Shown piece after piece: positions 43,980 through 51,605 of a stretch of 59,893 nt of DNA. The position numbers and the translations under genes were made by a program. Below the pieces are notes generated by a model. The model ran no database searches and was not told the DNA's origin. It worked only from the letters and a program-made list of their open reading frames with translations. Origin of the DNA: CAYXZQ01 sp964469935. GTDB lineage: Archaea > Nanobdellota > Nanobdellia > Woesearchaeales > DSVV01. Location: assembly GCA_964469935.1 (NCBI GenBank), contig CAYXZQ010000004.1, positions 1 through 59,893 of the forward strand. The letters run 5' to 3'. Numbering within the stretch: the stretch's first letter is position 1; the number at the start of each line of letters is the position of its first letter.

Positions 43980-44210
43980 CGCCGGGGCTGGGATTTGTCT
44001 TGAGAATCAAAGATTCTCAACCCCCTTCGAATACTTCGTATTCTTCAGGGAACCCAGATATCCAAGCCATTCTGAATAATGTCATAATCGAAGAAAAATG
44101 GACGCCGGGGCTGGGATTCCTTGAAGTTGACGGAGTCAACAAGAGGCACAAGAAAACCGTGAGGTTTTCGCAGTGTGTTCAAATCACGGCACCAAGTAAA
44201 TGAAATGAAG
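43980..44210. repeat. tRNA-Ser-end array, copy 2 (units A2 and B2)
   Basis: The second tandem unit is identical to copy 1 except for four substitutions: 44009 (in the three-base loop of the first hairpin, so the stem is unaffected), 44188, 44191 and 44195 (near the end of part B). It directly abuts the 3' end of the intact tRNA-Ser gene at 44211, so the tRNA end acts as the next repeat copy at the same 231-bp period. Confidence 0.9.
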
Positions 44211-44315
44211 CGCCGGGGCTGGGATTTGAACCCAGATATCCATAAGGAAACTGGCTTACTTTGCTTTGGGCAAAGCTCTCAAGGCCAGCGCGGTACCAGA
44301 TTGCGCCACCCCGGC
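44211..44315 (-). tRNA. tRNA-Ser(UGA) with a 21-nt intron
   Basis: The 105-nt gene folds as a class II tRNA: acceptor GCCGGGG/CCCCGGC, D arm with GG loop, anticodon stem CTGGC/GCCAG, a long variable arm (TTTCC-TTAT-GGATAT), T arm CTGGG-TTCAAAT-CCCAG and discriminator G73, as expected for archaeal tRNA-Ser. The anticodon TGA lies in CTTGAG. An intron (44257-44277) interrupts the loop after position 37, with inner hairpin GCTTTG-CC-CAAAGC and a relaxed bulge-helix-bulge (CTT/AAG central helix with one G-A pair; bulges AGA and TAA). CCA is not encoded. A TATA-like TTTAAAT (44347-44354 on the minus strand) lies upstream. Confidence 0.92.
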
Positions 44316-44388
44316 AATGTTTAGCCGAAAACTGTGATTTGCCTAGATTTAAAGATTTTAAGAAGTTATTTAAATATTTTTACGTGTC

Positions 44389-44544
44389 TCATACAAACAC
44401 AGGTATTCCTTCCCTGATCCCGTACTCTTTTTTGCACTTTCTGCAGACAAGCGCAGTCTTGGTCCTGTTGTAAGCCAGATCTGACCTGCAAACAGGGCAG
44501 GCAAGAACATCGAAGAGCTCCCTTGGCAATGGCTCAGGATCCAT
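44389..44544 (-). CDS. Trm112-like zinc protein
   Basis: A 51-aa protein. PRELFDVLACPVCRSDL and ALVCRKCKKEYGIREGIPVFV give the four Cys zinc site and the IxxGIPV end typical of Trm112/UPF0434 proteins. The start at 44544 is supported by a TATA box (TTTATAAAT, 44566-44574) 22 nt before it, so it is leaderless. Trm112 activates several methyltransferases, including the Mtq2-type enzyme. Such an enzyme is encoded at 45994-47133. Confidence 0.85.
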   Translation of the reverse strand: MDPEPLPRELFDVLACPVCRSDLAYNRTKTALVCRKCKKEYGIREGIPVFV

Positions 44545-44713
44545 GTACCAGGCTAAAAGCAATAGATTTATAAACCTTTTGCCGGCTTTTTTTTTATGAT
44601 TTTTAGACGGCAGCAGATATCTTAAACAAAACATTTATATATGAGTACATAACACCATTTATAAATTTAATCAAATTATAACATATATTTGTTCATATAT
44701 AAGAATCTGGTAA

Positions 44714-45661
44714 ATGGAATCATCGGGGGTTAATAAAATGTCTGATTACATTAGGAAATGTCCTGAATGCGGGGGCATAAACCTTTTCTGGAACAAGGAG
44801 AAAGGAGAGATAATCTGCAAGGAATGCGGTCTTGTCGTCGAGGAGAAGATGGTGGATTTCGGCCAGGAATGGCGGGAGTTCGACGACGACCAGGGCTCGA
44901 AGAAGCGCAGGACAGGCGCGCCCATGACATACACGCAGTACGACAGGGGGCTCGGCACCGAGGTCGGCAGGAAGGCAGACCTCTACCAGCTCAAGAACAA
45001 GGACCGAAACAAGTTCTTCAGGCTCAGGAAGTGGCAGTACAGGATAAGCACAGCAATAGAGAGGAACCTCAAGCTTGCCCTTGCAGAGCTAAAAAGGGTG
45101 AGCTCTTACCTCAAGCTCCCTGAGAGCGTCGAGGAGGAGTCTGCAAGAATCTACACCCTTGCTGTCCAGCGGGGCCTTGTCAGGGGCAGGAGCATGGAGA
45201 GCGTCGTCGCAGGAAGCCTCTATGCAGCATGCAGGAGGCACGATGTGCCGAGGACCCTTGACGAACTATCTGAGGCATCGGGAATAGAGAAGAAGGAGAT
45301 AGGCAGGACCTACAGGTTCGTGACAAGGGAGCTAGGTATCACGATTCTTCCGAGCAACCCGTCAGACTATATCGCAAGGTTCGCATCATCGCTCAAGCTC
45401 AGCGCAGAGACACAGTCAAAGGCCATAGAGATACTCGAGGATGCCCAGAAGGCAGAGCTCACCTCAGGAAGAGGCCCTACAGGAATCGCTGCAGCAGCGC
45501 TTTATGTATCTGCACTCATGCACGGCGAGAAGAGGACCCAGAGAGAGGTCGCCGATGTCGCAGGAGTGACAGAAGTGACCATAAGGAACAGGTACAAGGA
45601 GCTTCTTGAGGAGCTGAACCTGGAGAAAGAGATCAAGAAATCAAAGAAAAAATCTGAATGA
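44714..45661 (+). CDS. tfb: Transcription initiation factor IIB (TFB)
   Basis: A 315-aa general transcription factor that bridges TBP and RNA polymerase. An N-terminal zinc ribbon (CPECGG and CKECG near residues 16-37) is followed by the B-finger/linker (FDDDQGSKKRRTGAP) and two cyclin repeats (about 110-205 and 210-305). A TATA box at about 44694-44703 is close to the first ATG; the ATG at 44738 (MSDYIRKCPECGG), behind GGGGGTT, may be the actual start and removes eight residues. Divergent from the Trm112-like gene. Confidence 0.97.
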   Translation: MESSGVNKMSDYIRKCPECGGINLFWNKEKGEIICKECGLVVEEKMVDFGQEWREFDDDQGSKKRRTGAPMTYTQYDRGLGTEVGRKADLYQLKNKDRNKFFRLRKWQYRISTAIERNLKLALAELKRVSSYLKLPESVEEESARIYTLAVQRGLVRGRSMESVVAGSLYAACRRHDVPRTLDELSEASGIEKKEIGRTYRFVTRELGITILPSNPSDYIARFASSLKLSAETQSKAIEILEDAQKAELTSGRGPTGIAAAALYVSALMHGEKRTQREVADVAGVTEVTIRNRYKELLEELNLEKEIKKSKKKSE

Positions 45662-45694
45662 ACAGGTTCTTTTTTTCATTATTTTCTCATCTGT

Positions 45695-45997
45695 CTAATC
45701 CTGACTTAACACATGAAGACATCTTCCGATATCCACCTTTCCCTCTCTGAACAGGATCCCTTCGTCCTTGAGAAGCTTCCTCTTCCTGGCCACGCCTGAG
45801 GCAAAACCCCCGAGCGATCCGTCAGAGCAGACCACCCTGTGGCAGGGCACGTCCGGCCAGTAAGGGTTCCTGTGAAGGGAGTTTCCCACAGCCCTGTACC
45901 CTTTCGAGCCCAGGCTCTCTGCGACTGTCCTGTAGGTCATGACTTTTCCTGCAGGTATCTTCCTGCATATTTCCCAGACTTTCTCATCGAAACTCAT
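45695..45997 (-). CDS. Single-domain MGMT (O6-alkylguanine transferase)-like protein
   Basis: A 100-aa protein holding only the C-terminal domain of O6-methylguanine-DNA methyltransferase. The active-site PCHRVV (Cys accepting the alkyl group), the wHTH recognition helix (YRTVAESLGS, YRAVGNSLHRNP) and the Asn hinge are present. A Cys active site, rather than Trp, suggests real transfer activity instead of an ATL protein. It overlaps the upstream methyltransferase gene by four bases and is translated with it. Confidence 0.92.
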   Translation of the reverse strand: MSFDEKVWEICRKIPAGKVMTYRTVAESLGSKGYRAVGNSLHRNPYWPDVPCHRVVCSDGSLGGFASGVARKRKLLKDEGILFREGKVDIGRCLHVLSQD

Positions 45998-47133
45998 TTA
46001 AGCACCTCCATTACTTTCTCGATATCATGATCTCTTGTGTATGATTTTGCAGATTTTATCAGTGAATCTTTTTCAAGCAGGATTCCACTCTTCCGGAGAA
46101 GCGGAGATATCTCCACTAGGAACTGGAGGAACTGGGTGACATTCTGTGGCCTCTGGGTATGGTGGGCCCTCTCGAAATCGATGAGCACCGGCCTCTTCCC
46201 GACAAGGATGTGCTTTACAGGATGATGCATCTCCTCCTTGCTTATACCCATAGTGTCTAGTGTGTAGAGCTGCCTGAAAAGGTCGTCAAGAATATCAAGT
46301 ATCCTTTTTTTCTCTGCCCCTGCGATGAAATCAAGTATCATTTTGCCGTCGACATAAACATAGGCCAGAAAATTTCCGGCTGAGAACAGGAATTTCGGAC
46401 CTATGTTCTTTTTGTTGACTTTCCTGAGCATCCTTGTCTCATTCTCAATCCTGCCGATTGCATGCGAGCCAGGGTTGCTGGCCTTTATGGTCACTTTCCT
46501 CTTTTCCAGGGAGCCTGTATATATTATGCCCCGCTTTCCTTTTGCAAGGTAACGGACATCTGATATGCCTCTCTTCTCGAGAGCTTTAAGCAGGCTGCTC
46601 TTCTCTATGATATATACGAACAGCTCCTCGAAATCCAGCTTCAGGCTGTCTAGCAGGGTGAATTCCATGCAACTATCCCTGATGAACTCATCGATCTTTT
46701 GCTTTTTCGTAAGTGAGGAGAAGAGCAGCAAAATCTTTCCGTCAGTCTTGAGGTATCTGCCAGCCGAACCCAGGAATCTTTCAGCCACCTCATATCCATG
46801 TTTTCCGCCGTCAAGCGCGATGTCTCTTGCCTTCGGGTGGTCTGGGAGATAGGGCGGGTTGAACATTATGAGATCGAATTTCAGGTCCCTGTATTCGGGC
46901 GTGTCGAAGCAGCTGAACAGGTCGCTCTCAAGGGCGATTACACCTTCATGGTCCCTTTTGCATGCAGCTACTGCCTCTGGATCGATGTCGACTGCATAGA
47001 CCTTTTCAGCAGTCTTATATGCCTCTGCCGCAAGTATGCCTGAGCCGGTCCCCATGTCAAGGACAGTCCCACGGGCAAATTCGCCAATGCGCTTCTGGAG
47101 AAGGAAGCTGTCCTCCCTCGGTTCGTACACCAT
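45994..47133 (-). CDS. Mtq2/HemK-like methyltransferase fused to a COG2112-like protein kinase
   Basis: A 379-aa fusion. Residues 1-185 are a class I methyltransferase of the N5-glutamine type: MVYEPREDSF start, SAM loop DMGTGSGIL, and the catalytic NPPY (92-95) in FNPPYLPDHP, as in Mtq2/HEMK2 that methylates the release-factor GGQ loop. Residues 190-379 resemble a small archaeal RIO/Bud32-like kinase: KVTIKASNPGS (ATP Lys), MHHPVKHILVG and VLIDFERAHH (metal Asp). The two activities in one protein imply linked modification of a translation factor. The kinase motifs are weaker than those of the methyltransferase. Trm112, its likely activator, is encoded 1.5 kb away. Confidence 0.83.
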   Translation of the reverse strand: MVYEPREDSFLLQKRIGEFARGTVLDMGTGSGILAAEAYKTAEKVYAVDIDPEAVAACKRDHEGVIALESDLFSCFDTPEYRDLKFDLIMFNPPYLPDHPKARDIALDGGKHGYEVAERFLGSAGRYLKTDGKILLLFSSLTKKQKIDEFIRDSCMEFTLLDSLKLDFEELFVYIIEKSSLLKALEKRGISDVRYLAKGKRGIIYTGSLEKRKVTIKASNPGSHAIGRIENETRMLRKVNKKNIGPKFLFSAGNFLAYVYVDGKMILDFIAGAEKKRILDILDDLFRQLYTLDTMGISKEEMHHPVKHILVGKRPVLIDFERAHHTQRPQNVTQFLQFLVEISPLLRKSGILLEKDSLIKSAKSYTRDHDIEKVMEVLK

Positions 47134-47163
47134 CGTGGTGCAGAATCCACTGGTGTATATAAA

Positions 47164-47189
47164 TTTTCAGAAAAGATTTTCAGAAAAGA
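47164..47189. repeat. Tandem 13-bp repeat in a divergent promoter region
   Basis: TTTTCAGAAAAGA occurs twice in direct succession (47164-47176 and 47177-47189) between the divergent methyltransferase-kinase gene and the Cys-rich protein gene. It overlaps the TATA-like sequences for both directions, so it may be a regulatory site. Confidence 0.5.
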
Positions 47190-47219
47190 TTAAATACTAC
47201 CTTTCCCGGTATCGAATGC

Positions 47220-47537
47220 ATGCGCGCATTGATCATGTGTTCACTGCTGTTTCTTCTCGTCGTCAGCTTATTATCAGTGTCCTGCGTGAGGACAGAGGAC
47301 AAGCTCTTCACCGCGATATCCGAGTGCAAGGCAAAAGAGAAGCTCAATGACCCTAACAGCACTGGCGACGCGTACGACTACTGCATGATCCTCACTGACG
47401 ACGAGCTCAGGTCAGCCGACGGCTGCAGGAACAGGTGCGAGACATACTGCAAAGGCAGGAACATGCTCATCGTCAACTCATGGACCGATGTCTCCGGCTG
47501 CAGGTGCACGTGCAAGGTCAACCTTCGCTCTGGCTGA
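47220..47537 (+). CDS. Small exported Cys-rich protein
   Basis: A 105-aa protein with a signal peptide (about 1-20) ending in a possible lipobox LSVSC. The mature part has eight or more Cys, with CRNRCETYCKG and GCRCTCKV suggesting several disulfides. No family is recognised. Its 3' end overlaps the convergent wHTH gene by 20 bases. A TATA-like GATTAAATAC (about 47188-47197) lies before the ATG. Confidence 0.7.
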   Translation: MRALIMCSLLFLLVVSLLSVSCVRTEDKLFTAISECKAKEKLNDPNSTGDAYDYCMILTDDELRSADGCRNRCETYCKGRNMLIVNSWTDVSGCRCTCKVNLRSG

Positions 47538-48018
47538 CCCTCGCGAACTCGTCGTCGATGACCCTGCAGTACTCCTTCACCCTGGATGTTATGGTCGGCA
47601 GGAGATACTGGCTTATCTTCTCCTCGAAAGTGTCGTGGAGCTGTGCGAACTCTGTTATCCTGTAGCTGTTCTTGACCTTCTGCACTATCAGCAGGTCCCT
47701 CAGCCTCTTTATCTGGCGCCTGACATTCGAGGAGGCGACGCCGAGCATCGGCAGGTTGTATTCTGTGCGGAGCTTCATGACCTGGCTTCGTATCTGCTCG
47801 CTGCTTATGTCCTCCTCCTTCTTCTTGGCCCTAAGGAGCACATGCAGTATGTCCACCACGATGTCTCTTGAGTCCCCTGGCTGGAGAAGCCCGAGGCTCA
47901 GGCAGAATTTCTTGAGAAGCTCCCTCATCTCAAGCCCTTCGGGCTTTTCATAGCGCCTCAGCGTCAGCTCCATGAGCGGCGTGTCCTTTATGACTTTTCT
48001 CATATTGGCTACCTCCAT
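47518..48018 (-). CDS. Winged-helix protein of unknown role
   Basis: A 166-aa soluble protein. Residues 30-115 show the pattern of archaeal wHTH proteins (LEMRELLKKFCLSLGLLQPG, then SEQIRSQVMKLRTEYNLPML and VRRQIKRLRDLLIVQ), and the C-terminus is helical. A TATA box (GTATATAAAC, 48041-48050) lies 23-32 nt before the ATG. Directly upstream are two copies of TGTCCAGTGGA, one inside a palindrome, so it may bind its own promoter. DNA-target and function are not known. Confidence 0.75.
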   Translation of the reverse strand: MEVANMRKVIKDTPLMELTLRRYEKPEGLEMRELLKKFCLSLGLLQPGDSRDIVVDILHVLLRAKKKEEDISSEQIRSQVMKLRTEYNLPMLGVASSNVRRQIKRLRDLLIVQKVKNSYRITEFAQLHDTFEEKISQYLLPTITSRVKEYCRVIDDEFARVSQSEG

Positions 48019-48061
48019 GCAGATAAAGTAGATGTTTTGGGTTTATATACCTCACAAAGGC

Positions 48062-48136
48062 CTGTCCAGTGGACAGTGTCAGGCAAATATGCTGTTTTTC
48101 CGTCTGAAATTTTTCAGGATTAAAATGTCCAGTGGA
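48062..48136. promoter_or_regulatory. Repeated palindromic operator-like sites
   Basis: CTGTCC-AGT-GGACAG (48062-48076) is a perfect 6-bp inverted repeat just upstream of the wHTH gene's TATA box. The core TGTCCAGTGGA recurs at 48126-48136, 63 bp from its first occurrence, near the end of the IleRS gene. The rest of the 200-bp gap (48019-48218) is AT-rich and shows no gene. Confidence 0.5.
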
Positions 48137-48218
48137 AAATTAAAAATTATCAGATTCAAGCAATAATATTAAGAAAAAGCAATAATATTTAGTTAAATAA
48201 ACAATCAATTTTCTGGAC

Positions 48219-51161
48219 TCAACCCAGCTTCTCGAAACAGATGACAATCTCCCTGCCCTTTATCTTCTCCTGAGAGCTCACTCCCTGGATCTTGCACTCG
48301 AGCTTGCCGCATACGTCACTGCTTCTCGCTCCTACCCTCTCCCCTATCTCCTTTATCCAGGGTTTCAGCACCGGCTTCATGTCATCTTCGACGACGAGAC
48401 AGAGGTCTATCTCGTCGTTCTTCTTGAGACCAGACTTCTTCCTGAGGTTCTGGACCCTGCGCATTATCTCCCTCGCATAACCCTCTGCGATGAGCTCTGG
48501 ACCGGGCTCCCTGTTTACAGAGACCGTCGTCTTTTTGAATTCAGCTGACTCGTAATCCTTTCCCGGCTTCTTCTCCGAGACAGTTATGGACTTCACATTC
48601 GTCTGGCGCATGATTATCCCCTTCAGGCTCTCGACAGCAGCCTTCACATCCTTGTCTTCAGCCGTGACGACGATGCCCTTCAGCGGCCATCTCTGGCCGT
48701 AGCCAATCTTCTCCCTCAGGTGAAGGACCAGCTGGATTATGTTCTTTGCGGTCTCGAACTGGCCTTCGAGTTTCCTGTCAATCATCTTCTTGTCATGGCC
48801 GACCCAGCCGAGAAGGAACAAGCTCTCATCCTCCAGGCTGAACTGCTTCTTCAGGCCCTGGTAGATGTCCTCTGTTATGAGCGGGCAGACAACGGAAAAC
48901 AGCCTGAGCGATGTGAACAGCACATCGAAAATAACGTCAAAGACGAGCTGCCGGTCCTCATCTGTCCCTGCTGCTATCTTCTCTCTCACCAACTGGATGT
49001 AGAACCTTGAGAGCTCGAGGAAGAGCTCCTCTCCATATCCGGGAATCTCGTTGAGGAAATACCCGTCGAGCCTCTCTGTCGCTTTTTTGACAAGTGAGTT
49101 CGCCTTTGACAGGATGTATCTCTCCTCAGGCCCGCACCTGGCCATGTCGGGCTTCTTAGGCTTGATGCCGTACGTCGCGGCCAGGTCGAGCACGTAGTTC
49201 TGCAGGTTCCAGAGTATGTGCAGGTTCCTGTACTTGAGCTTCATGTCGTCGAAATTGTAGTTAATGTCGATTCCGGGGTTCGCACCGCCTATCATGTAAT
49301 ACCTGAGGGTGTCTGCGCCGTATTTCTCGATGACCTCTGACGGGAGTATGTAGTTGCCGAGCGACTTCGACATCTTCCTGCCTTTTGCGTCCTGGACAAA
49401 CCCGTGCATATAGACAGACCTAAACGAGGGCTTCTTCATCGACACCATGGATGCGACAAAGAGAAGGTTGAACCAGCCCCTTATCTGGTCGATACCCTCA
49501 AGGATGAAATCAGCAGGGAACAGCCTGTCGAACATGTCTTTTTTCTGGGGGAACCCCAGGCAGTTCCAAGATGCAGAGCCCGCATCTATCCAGACGTCGA
49601 GGATGTCGGGTATCCTCTCCATCTCAGCCCCGCACCCGCACTTGAGCCTGACATCGTCTATCCATGGCTTGTGCAGGTCTTCAGGCACCTTTCCAAGCGC
49701 TTTCTCCTCAAGCTCTCCGACCGAGCCTATCACCACGTACTCGCCGCATTTTGCGCATTTCCATACGGGCAGGGGAGTCCCCCAGTATCTCTGCCTCGTG
49801 ATCCCGTTGTCCCTGAGGTTCGCAAGCCATGAATCGAAGTTTTTCGAGCCTGCAAAATCCGGCACCCATTCGATGTCATTGTTGAGCCTTCGCATCTCTT
49901 CCTTGAGGTCCTCTATCTTGAAGAACCATTGGGTCGTGGTCCTATAGACGACGGGCTGCTTGCATCTCCAGCAGTGGGCGTAATCGTGCTCTACCTTGGT
50001 CTTCGCCACGAGAAGCCCTGTATCGTCAAGGGCCTCGATGAACTTTTTGTCGTCCTTCTTCGCCCTGAGTCCTGCGAACTTCCCCATCTTCTCCGAGAAG
50101 ACACCTGCCTGTGACAGCTCGTTGAAAGGAGGGATCCCTTCCCTGTGGCCGACCTCGTAGTCCTCTGGCCCACACCCGGGAGCCATGTGGACAAGACCGG
50201 TCCCTGCCGAGAGATCAACGTATTCCTCGCTCAGCACTACCGTATGCACCTTGTCTGACTTTTTCCTTAACTCATCAAACTCGGTCCTGAGTTCATCCTC
50301 CAGCGGATGGACATACCTGAGGCCTTCAAGCTTAACTCCCTTGAACTCCTCTGATATCGTGAATTTTTTGTCGGCGACACCGCTGATGAATGCGCCTGCA
50401 AGCCCCTTTGCGACGATCCATGTCTCGTCACCGACTTTTGCCCTGACATAGTCGAGCTCTGGGTTCACCATGACACCTAGGTTGAAAGGAATAGTCCATG
50501 GCGTCGTGGTCCATATTATCAGGTATTCATCCTTTTTTCCTGCGACAGCGAACTTCAGGAATATGGAATCGTCGCTTACCTGCTCGTACTCGAGCTCGTG
50601 CTTGGCAAGGGATGTCTGGCATCTCGCGCACCAGGTCATGGTCTTCTCTCCCTCGTACAGGCGCCCGTTTTCATGGGCCTTCTTTATCAGCCACCATTCC
50701 CCTTCTATATAATCCCTTGAGACCGGCATGTAAGGGTCATCGAAATCCATCCAGACGCCGAGCCTCGTGAAATCCTCGTTCATCAGCTTCAGGTTCCTGA
50801 GCGAGAACTCCCTGCACGCGGATACGAATTTCTCGACACCGAACTTCTGGATCTCGTCCTTGTTCTTTATTCCCAGCTCTTTCTCAGTGCCCTGCTCGGT
50901 GGGCATGCCGTGCATGTCATAGCCTGCCCTGTCCCAGACGTCGAAACCCCTCATCCTCTTGTACCTGAGGATCAGGTCCTTGAGAGACTTGTTCCAGGCC
51001 GTGCCGATGTGCACCCTGCCTGATGTGTAAGGTGGTCCGTCAAGGAAATAGAAGGGCTTCTGCCCCCTGTTCTTCTCATTTGCCTTCCTGTGGATTTTCT
51101 TGTCCTTCCAGAAGTTCAGGACCCTGTTCTCTGTCTCGTTGAAATCGTATTTTGACGCCAT
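48219..51161 (-). CDS. ileS: Isoleucyl-tRNA synthetase
   Basis: A 980-aa class Ia synthetase that charges tRNA-Ile. HIGH is present as HIGTAWN near residue 50, KMSKSLGN lies near residue 594, and a zinc-binding Cys cluster (CAKCGEY, CGCGAEM) sits in the middle. The editing domain and the C-terminal anticodon-binding region are complete, so length matches archaeal enzymes. A TATA-like ATTTATATTA (51183-51192) precedes the start by 22 nt, so it is leaderless. Confidence 0.97.
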   Translation of the reverse strand: MASKYDFNETENRVLNFWKDKKIHRKANEKNRGQKPFYFLDGPPYTSGRVHIGTAWNKSLKDLILRYKRMRGFDVWDRAGYDMHGMPTEQGTEKELGIKNKDEIQKFGVEKFVSACREFSLRNLKLMNEDFTRLGVWMDFDDPYMPVSRDYIEGEWWLIKKAHENGRLYEGEKTMTWCARCQTSLAKHELEYEQVSDDSIFLKFAVAGKKDEYLIIWTTTPWTIPFNLGVMVNPELDYVRAKVGDETWIVAKGLAGAFISGVADKKFTISEEFKGVKLEGLRYVHPLEDELRTEFDELRKKSDKVHTVVLSEEYVDLSAGTGLVHMAPGCGPEDYEVGHREGIPPFNELSQAGVFSEKMGKFAGLRAKKDDKKFIEALDDTGLLVAKTKVEHDYAHCWRCKQPVVYRTTTQWFFKIEDLKEEMRRLNNDIEWVPDFAGSKNFDSWLANLRDNGITRQRYWGTPLPVWKCAKCGEYVVIGSVGELEEKALGKVPEDLHKPWIDDVRLKCGCGAEMERIPDILDVWIDAGSASWNCLGFPQKKDMFDRLFPADFILEGIDQIRGWFNLLFVASMVSMKKPSFRSVYMHGFVQDAKGRKMSKSLGNYILPSEVIEKYGADTLRYYMIGGANPGIDINYNFDDMKLKYRNLHILWNLQNYVLDLAATYGIKPKKPDMARCGPEERYILSKANSLVKKATERLDGYFLNEIPGYGEELFLELSRFYIQLVREKIAAGTDEDRQLVFDVIFDVLFTSLRLFSVVCPLITEDIYQGLKKQFSLEDESLFLLGWVGHDKKMIDRKLEGQFETAKNIIQLVLHLREKIGYGQRWPLKGIVVTAEDKDVKAAVESLKGIIMRQTNVKSITVSEKKPGKDYESAEFKKTTVSVNREPGPELIAEGYAREIMRRVQNLRKKSGLKKNDEIDLCLVVEDDMKPVLKPWIKEIGERVGARSSDVCGKLECKIQGVSSQEKIKGREIVICFEKLG

Positions 51162-51283
51162 GCATTATGGATTTTCACTGGTAATATAAATGTATTTCCA
51201 TCATGACCCTAGGCTCTCCCCAGCAAGGGCAAGGCAGAAAATTTCGATAAAGACAATAATCCGGAAAAACAAAATGGCCCTCA

Positions 51284-51430
51284 CTATCCTATGACATTAC
51301 CGCAGACCTTGCAGACATGGGTCTCTTTATTCTCGTCGTATTCGGTCGTCACTCCGTACTCTATGACAGACTCGCATTTCTTGCACTTAGGCTCCAAGTG
51401 CTCCACAGAATTAAAGAAATTAATCGACAT
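51284..51430 (-). CDS. Small zinc-ribbon protein
   Basis: A 48-aa protein: MSINFFNSVEHLEPKCKKCE, then CKVCGNVIG. Two CxxC pairs (CKKC and CKVC) make a single zinc ribbon. A TATA-like sequence (AGATTTATATA, about 51449-51459 on the minus strand) lies 19-29 nt before the start. Such tiny zinc ribbons are common in archaea and often bind RNA or DNA, but no specific role can be given. Confidence 0.75.
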   Translation of the reverse strand: MSINFFNSVEHLEPKCKKCESVIEYGVTTEYDENKETHVCKVCGNVIG

Positions 51431-51555
51431 CAAATATTATTAGTATAATGAAATATATAAATCTTTTGGTGGGATCGACTTGGAAACCGGTTTTCTGCCA
51501 GGCATAGATGCAGGACCTGTGCAGGAACCTGCAGTCAGGCGTCAGCAATAAACAG

Positions 51556-51571
51556 TGCATCAACAGATGCA
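51556..51571. terminator. Hairpin downstream of the coiled-coil operon
   Basis: TGCATC-AACA-GATGCA forms a perfect 6-bp stem with a 4-base loop, 35 bp beyond the stop of the last gene of the minus-strand operon. It is a candidate 3' end, although the following T run is weak. Confidence 0.35.
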
Positions 51572-51605
51572 TATTGTCCTAGGGGCAAATGTCCCGAGAA
51601 CCAGC

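Noticed and set aside
43814..44020. Minus-strand frame through the array
   Set aside because: It crosses repeats and hairpins, lacks a start signal and has no similarity to anything recognised.
43749..44315. CRISPR array
   Set aside because: The spacers are not unique: A and B alternate and repeat at 123 and 108 bp. The repeat is a tRNA end, and no cas gene is in the window.
44389..44634. 81-aa version of the Trm112-like protein
   Set aside because: The extra 30 residues overlap the TATA box; the leaderless start at 44544 is better.
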